A stretch of 64,000 nt of DNA from contig NZ_FOSG01000004.1 in the NCBI RefSeq assembly GCF_900114215.1, positions 124,001 through 188,000 on the forward strand, given 5' to 3'. Positions within the stretch are counted from its first letter, which is position 1. Each line of letters starts with the position of its first letter. The position numbers and the translations under genes are program-made. Shown one piece after another: positions 60,809-64,000 of the stretch. This stretch comes from Streptomyces mangrovi (GTDB lineage: Bacteria; Actinomycetota; Actinomycetes; Streptomycetales; Streptomycetaceae). The notes below the pieces were generated by a model. The model was not told where the DNA came from. It saw nothing but the letters and a program-made list of their open reading frames with translations, and did no database searches.

Positions 60809-63073
60809 ATGAGAAGGACGACGAGAGGAACCCCTGAGCGCGGGAGAGGACGGACACCGGCCGGCACCGCGCTGCGCGGCCGGCTCAGGCGGCTGACCGC
60901 GGGAGCGGCGGTGAGCCTGATGGTGGCCTGCAGCCTGAACGGCACCCCCGCCGCGGCGTCGGCCGACGCGCCGCCCGCCTATGAGGATCCGGCCCTGTCG
61001 GTGGACGACCGTGTCGAGGACCTGCTGTCCCGCATGTCCCTCGACGACAAGATCGGCCAGATGACCCAGGTCGACCGCGGCGCCCTGGAGGCGCGGCCGG
61101 GCGACCTGGCGGCCTACCGCATCGGCTCCGTCCTGTCCGGCGGCGGTTCCGCCCCCACGCCCAACACCCCCCAGGCGTGGGCGGAGATGTACGACTCCTT
61201 CCAGCGCGCCGCCCTGTCCACCCCGCTGGGCATCCCCATGATCTACGGCGTGGACGCCGTCCACGGCCACAACAACGTACGGGGCGCGACGATCTTCCCC
61301 CACAACATCGGGCTCGGGGCCGCCCGCGACCCCGGACTGGTGGAGCGGATCGGGCGGGCCACGGCCGAGGAGGTCTCCGGCACCGGCATCGACTGGACCT
61401 TCGCGCCCTGCCTGTGCGTGGCCCGTGACGACCGATGGGGGCGCACCTACGAGTCCTTCGGCGAGACGCCCGAACTGCCCGGTGCCATGACCTCGCTGAT
61501 CGACGGCCTCCAGGGAGACTCGCTCGGTGCCCCCGGTTCGGTCCTGGCCACCGCCAAGCACTACATCGGTGACGGCGGCACCACCGGAGGCGATGACCAG
61601 GGGAACACCGAGCTGAGCGAGGCCGAGCTGCGCGCGGTCCATCTGCCGCCGTTCCGTGAGGCGGTGGAGCGGGGTGTGGGCTCGGTGATGGTCTCCTACA
61701 GCAGCTGGAACGGCGCGAAGCTGCACGGCCACCGCTACCTGATCACCGACGTCCTCAAGGGCGAACTGGGCTTCACCGGTTTCGTGGTGTCCGACTGGGC
61801 GGGCGTCGACCAGCTCGACGGACGGGAGGGTTTCACCGCCTCCGAGGTCCGCGACGCGGTGAACGCCGGCATCGACATGGTGATGGTGCCCCACGACTAC
61901 CGCGGATTCATCGAGCTGCTGCGCGGCGAGGTGCGGGCCGGACGGGTGCCGATGGAGCGCGTCGACGACGCCAACCGCCGCATCCTGGCCAAGAAGTTCG
62001 AGCTGGGCCTGTTCGAGAACCCCTACACCGACCGCTCCTACACCTCCACCATCGGCTCCGCCGCCCACCGCGAACTCGCCCGGGAGGCGGTGCGCAAGTC
62101 CCAGGTGCTGCTGAAGAACTCCGGCGGACTGCTGCCGCTGGCCGAGTCGGCGAAGGTCTTCGTGGCGGGGAAGAACGCCGACGACATCGGCAACCAGAGC
62201 GGCGGCTGGACCATCACCTGGCAGGGCTCCTCCGGCGACATCACGCCGGGCACCACCGTCGTGGAGGGCATGCGGGCCGCGGCCTCGGACCCCTCGAAGG
62301 TCGCCTACGACCGCCACGGCAACGGCATCGACGGCTCCTACGACGTGGCCGTGGCCGTCGTCGGCGAGAAGCCGTACGCGGAGATGGAGGGCGACCGGCC
62401 CGGCTCGATGGGCCTGGACCAGGAGGATCTGGCCACCCTCTCGCGGCTGAGGGCCTCCGGGGTGCCGGTCGTGGTCGTACTCGTATCCGGCCGCCCGCTG
62501 GACATCGCCGGACAGCTCGGCGGCTGGGACGCACTGCTCGCCTCCTGGCTGCCGGGCACCGAGGGCGCGGGGGTGGCCGACGTGCTCTACGGCGACCACG
62601 CGCCGACGGGGAGGCTCCCGGTGACCTGGATGCGGTCCGCGAGCCAGCAACCGGTCAACGACGGCGACGGCAAGGACGCGCTGTTCCCCTACGGGTACGG
62701 GCTCACCTACGGCGACGCCGGCCCGGAGGAGCCCGAGGAGCCGGAGGAGCCCGAGGAGCCGGACGACCCCGGACAGGCGCCGTGCACCGCCGACTACCGG
62801 GTCGTCAACCAGTGGTCGGGCGGCTTCCAGGCCGAGGTGACGGTGCGCAACAACGGCTCCGCCCCCGTCGACGGCTGGCAGGTGCGCTGGACGGCGCAGG
62901 ACGGATTCACGCTCGGCAGCGTCTGGAACGCCACGCTCACCCGCTCCGGCGACACCGTGATCGCCACCGGCGCGGACTGGAACGCGCGGCTGGCCCCCGA
63001 CGGTTCGGCGACGTTCGGCTTCACGGCCACCGGCTCCCCGGCCGTACCGGAGACCGTCTGCGCCGGCCCCTGA
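60809..63073 (+). CDS. Secreted GH3 beta-glucosidase with C-terminal CBM2
   Basis: A 754-residue preprotein: an Arg-rich start and hydrophobic segment (LTAGAAVSLMVAC, residues 29-41), where C41 is possibly lipidated although the lipobox MVAC is not ideal. The GH3 domain starts near 58 with VDDRVEDLLSRMSLDDKIGQMTQ; KHYIGDGGTTGG binds sugar and the nucleophile is D329 in FVVSDWAG. A GH3_C domain follows, then a PEE-repeat linker (about 635-652) and a CBM2 with conserved Trp (VNQWSGGFQAEVTVRNNGSAPVDGW). It degrades cello-oligosaccharides. The ATG has GGAAGGACGG. It follows the CebR-controlled GH6 gene by 220 bases. Confidence 0.95.
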   Translation: MRRTTRGTPERGRGRTPAGTALRGRLRRLTAGAAVSLMVACSLNGTPAAASADAPPAYEDPALSVDDRVEDLLSRMSLDDKIGQMTQVDRGALEARPGDLAAYRIGSVLSGGGSAPTPNTPQAWAEMYDSFQRAALSTPLGIPMIYGVDAVHGHNNVRGATIFPHNIGLGAARDPGLVERIGRATAEEVSGTGIDWTFAPCLCVARDDRWGRTYESFGETPELPGAMTSLIDGLQGDSLGAPGSVLATAKHYIGDGGTTGGDDQGNTELSEAELRAVHLPPFREAVERGVGSVMVSYSSWNGAKLHGHRYLITDVLKGELGFTGFVVSDWAGVDQLDGREGFTASEVRDAVNAGIDMVMVPHDYRGFIELLRGEVRAGRVPMERVDDANRRILAKKFELGLFENPYTDRSYTSTIGSAAHRELAREAVRKSQVLLKNSGGLLPLAESAKVFVAGKNADDIGNQSGGWTITWQGSSGDITPGTTVVEGMRAAASDPSKVAYDRHGNGIDGSYDVAVAVVGEKPYAEMEGDRPGSMGLDQEDLATLSRLRASGVPVVVVLVSGRPLDIAGQLGGWDALLASWLPGTEGAGVADVLYGDHAPTGRLPVTWMRSASQQPVNDGDGKDALFPYGYGLTYGDAGPEEPEEPEEPEEPDDPGQAPCTADYRVVNQWSGGFQAEVTVRNNGSAPVDGWQVRWTAQDGFTLGSVWNATLTRSGDTVIATGADWNARLAPDGSATFGFTATGSPAVPETVCAGP

Positions 63074-63109
63074 CACGGCCGCCCCCACCGGTCCGGCTCA
63101 GGTCCGGCT

Positions 63110-63144
63110 CCGGCCCGAACCCGCCGTCACAGGGTTCGGGCCGG
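63110..63144. terminator. 13-bp hairpin after the GH3 gene
   Basis: Arms 63110-63122 and 63132-63144 pair perfectly around a 9-base loop. Confidence 0.75.
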
Positions 63145-63218
63145 GCCGCCGGGCGGGTGTTTCCTCCCGTTCCGTCCGGGTACCGGAGCCGGGTCAGCGA
63201 AGAAGGGACGAGGTGACC

Positions 63219-63629
63219 ATGCGGTACGACACCTTCCTCGGGCAGGTACAGGCACGTGCCCGGCTGGACAATCCCGGCGCGGCCGAGACCGCCACCCGGG
63301 CCAGCCTGGAGACCCTCGCGGAACGCGTCCCGGCCACGGTCGCGGAGAAGCTGGCCGCCCAGCTTCCGCGCGAGATCGGCGAGCATCTGCGCAGGGTCGC
63401 GTACGCCCCCGACGAGCCGGTCTCGGGCATGCGGATGAGCACCCAGGAGTTCTTCGACCGTGTCGCGCAGCGCGCCTCGGCCGACCGCCCCAAGGCGATG
63501 CACGAGGCCCGCTGCGTGATCGAGGTGGTCGACGAGGCCACCGGCGGGGCGTGCTCGGCGAAGATCCGCCCCTCCCTGGACGACGAACTCGCCCGGGTGC
63601 TTTTCTCGGGCAGCTCGGGGCACACGTGA
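63219..63629 (+). CDS. DUF2267 domain protein
   Basis: A 136-residue DUF2267 protein: YDTFLGQVQARARLDNPGAAETATRASLETLAERV, LAAQLPREIGEHLRRVAY and STQEFFDRVAQRA. It is all helical and soluble, of unknown function and common in actinomycetes. Two starts are possible, the GTG at 63213 and the ATG at 63219; the ATG is used because GAGG lies five bases before it and the family typically begins MRYD. Confidence 0.93.
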   Translation: MRYDTFLGQVQARARLDNPGAAETATRASLETLAERVPATVAEKLAAQLPREIGEHLRRVAYAPDEPVSGMRMSTQEFFDRVAQRASADRPKAMHEARCVIEVVDEATGGACSAKIRPSLDDELARVLFSGSSGHT

Positions 63630-63702
63630 GCAGGGGTGGTGCGGGCCACCGGCCCGGCGCACCGGCACCCGCCGGGGCGCCCGCGCGACGACCCCTGAGA
63701 CG

Positions 63703-63816
63703 GTGACCGTGTTCGTCTTCTTCTCCAACCGCACCGGGTGCCTGGGCTCCCTGCTGGTCAGCCTGGCCGGCACGGCCCTTCTGCTCCTGCTGCTCCACAG
63801 CTGCCGGGGGCGCTGA
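63703..63816 (+). CDS. 37-residue single-span membrane peptide
   Basis: GTG start at 63703, TGA at 63814-63816. The product has a short polar start, one hydrophobic helix (LLVSLAGTALLLLLLHS) and a basic HSCRGR tail. Two cysteines flank the helix. Similar tiny proteins are frequent in Streptomyces genomes; the function is unknown. There is only a weak purine site before the GTG. Confidence 0.5.
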   Translation: MTVFVFFSNRTGCLGSLLVSLAGTALLLLLLHSCRGR

Positions 63817-63829
63817 CCGCCGAGGCGCC

Positions 63830-63934
63830 CTATGCGGTCCCCGGCGACGGCAGCGGCTCGCCGCACCGCTCGCAGACGCCCGAGCCCGCCCGCTCGTTCA
63901 GCCGCCCGCACGCGGGGCAGACCCGGTCCAGCAT
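63830..63934 (-). CDS. Zinc-ribbon miniprotein (start uncertain, may continue past the right edge)
   Basis: A frame ending at the TAG 63832-63830 encodes MLDRVCPACGRL ... GVCERCGEPLPS, a CPxCG/CxxCG zinc ribbon. The ATG at 63934 has GAGGGG at eight bases, giving 34 residues. The frame stays open to the window edge with an acidic Gly/Glu-rich stretch upstream, so a longer protein with this ribbon at its end is equally possible. Confidence 0.5.
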   Translation of the reverse strand: MLDRVCPACGRLNERAGSGVCERCGEPLPSPGTA

Positions 63935-64000
63935 GCACGGCCCCTCGCCGCCCTCGCCCCGGACCTCGCCGCCGCCCTCGCCGCCGTCGGGGGAGGCGCC

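Overview
This is a stretch of linear, very GC-rich actinobacterial chromosome, almost certainly Streptomyces. Support comes from GC close to 73 percent with G/C in nearly every third codon position, frequent GTG starts with GGAGG-type ribosome sites, a four-gene conservon (cvnA-D), a subtilisin-inhibitor (SSI) homologue, an XRE/HATPase regulator pair, DasR-like and CebR-like operators, a c-di-AMP riboswitch in front of a cell-wall hydrolase, and many secreted glycoside hydrolases. No rRNA, tRNA, CRISPR array, transposase or complete prophage is visible. The only mobile or decayed material is a truncated integrase-like gene, a P450 3' remnant and a kinase that appears to carry an internal deletion.

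Layout. 1-4.3 kb: CBS-domain membrane protein (cut by the left edge), GNAT, F420-type LLM oxidoreductase, an orphan ABC ATPase and a methyltransferase, all on the minus strand. 4.3-9.1 kb: biotin genes bioB-bioA-bioD (minus) with bioF diverging. 9.1-13.2 kb: DUF6328 protein, PlsC acyltransferase, argG, and an SSI-type inhibitor followed by a very strong hairpin. 13.2-17 kb: CtaG-like membrane protein, the GatD/MurT pair that amidates lipid II, and a peptide deformylase. 17-19.1 kb: TetR regulator and acyl-CoA dehydrogenase diverging over a palindromic operator. 19.3-20.1 kb: Crp-like palindrome, c-di-AMP riboswitch and NlpC/P60 hydrolase. 20.2-28.7 kb: epimerase, small unknown proteins, succinate-semialdehyde dehydrogenase, HATPase/XRE pair, membrane protein, YbdK-type ligase and a duplicated cysteine-module protein. 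28.9-32 kb: lipoprotein, catalase, DUF4235. 32.2-37.6 kb: GH115 glucuronidase, DUF2637 protein, GH19 chitinase. 37.8-42.4 kb: accessory patch with an integrase fragment, DUF1360, damaged polynucleotide-kinase-like protein, P450 remnant, hydrolase lacking the expected catalytic His, ArsR-SRPBCC fusion and HAD phosphatase. 42.4-50.1 kb: DedA, GH13 glucosidase, Gly-rich membrane protein, small proteins, YidC paralogue and a stress protein. 50.2-53 kb: sulfur module (YeiH exporter, cysteine dioxygenase, LysR). 53.1-58.4 kb: FAD monooxygenase and conservon cvnA-B-C-D. 58.7-64 kb: Hsp15-like S4 protein, CebR-box GH6 cellulase, GH3-CBM2 glucosidase, DUF2267 and two tiny proteins.

How it works together. 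One theme is polysaccharide use: GH115 (xylan side chains), GH19 (chitin), GH13 (maltose/sucrose-type sugars), GH6 plus GH3 (cellulose). Each of the first four has its own palindrome or repeat upstream, and GH3 lies downstream of GH6; two of the operators match known Streptomyces regulators (DasR, CebR). A second theme is cell-wall control: MurT/GatD and the c-di-AMP/Crp-type NlpC/P60 gene. The cysteine dioxygenase and YeiH genes overlap by one base and sit beside a LysR gene, which suggests cysteine catabolism coupled to sulfite/sulfate export. Five genes have a -10 hexamer 6-8 nt from the start codon, or a comparable lack of leader, which suggests leaderless transcripts; the best four are listed.

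Limits. All functional names rest on sequence motifs read by eye; no searches were run. Start codons were chosen by ribosome site or leaderless promoter and are uncertain where stated.
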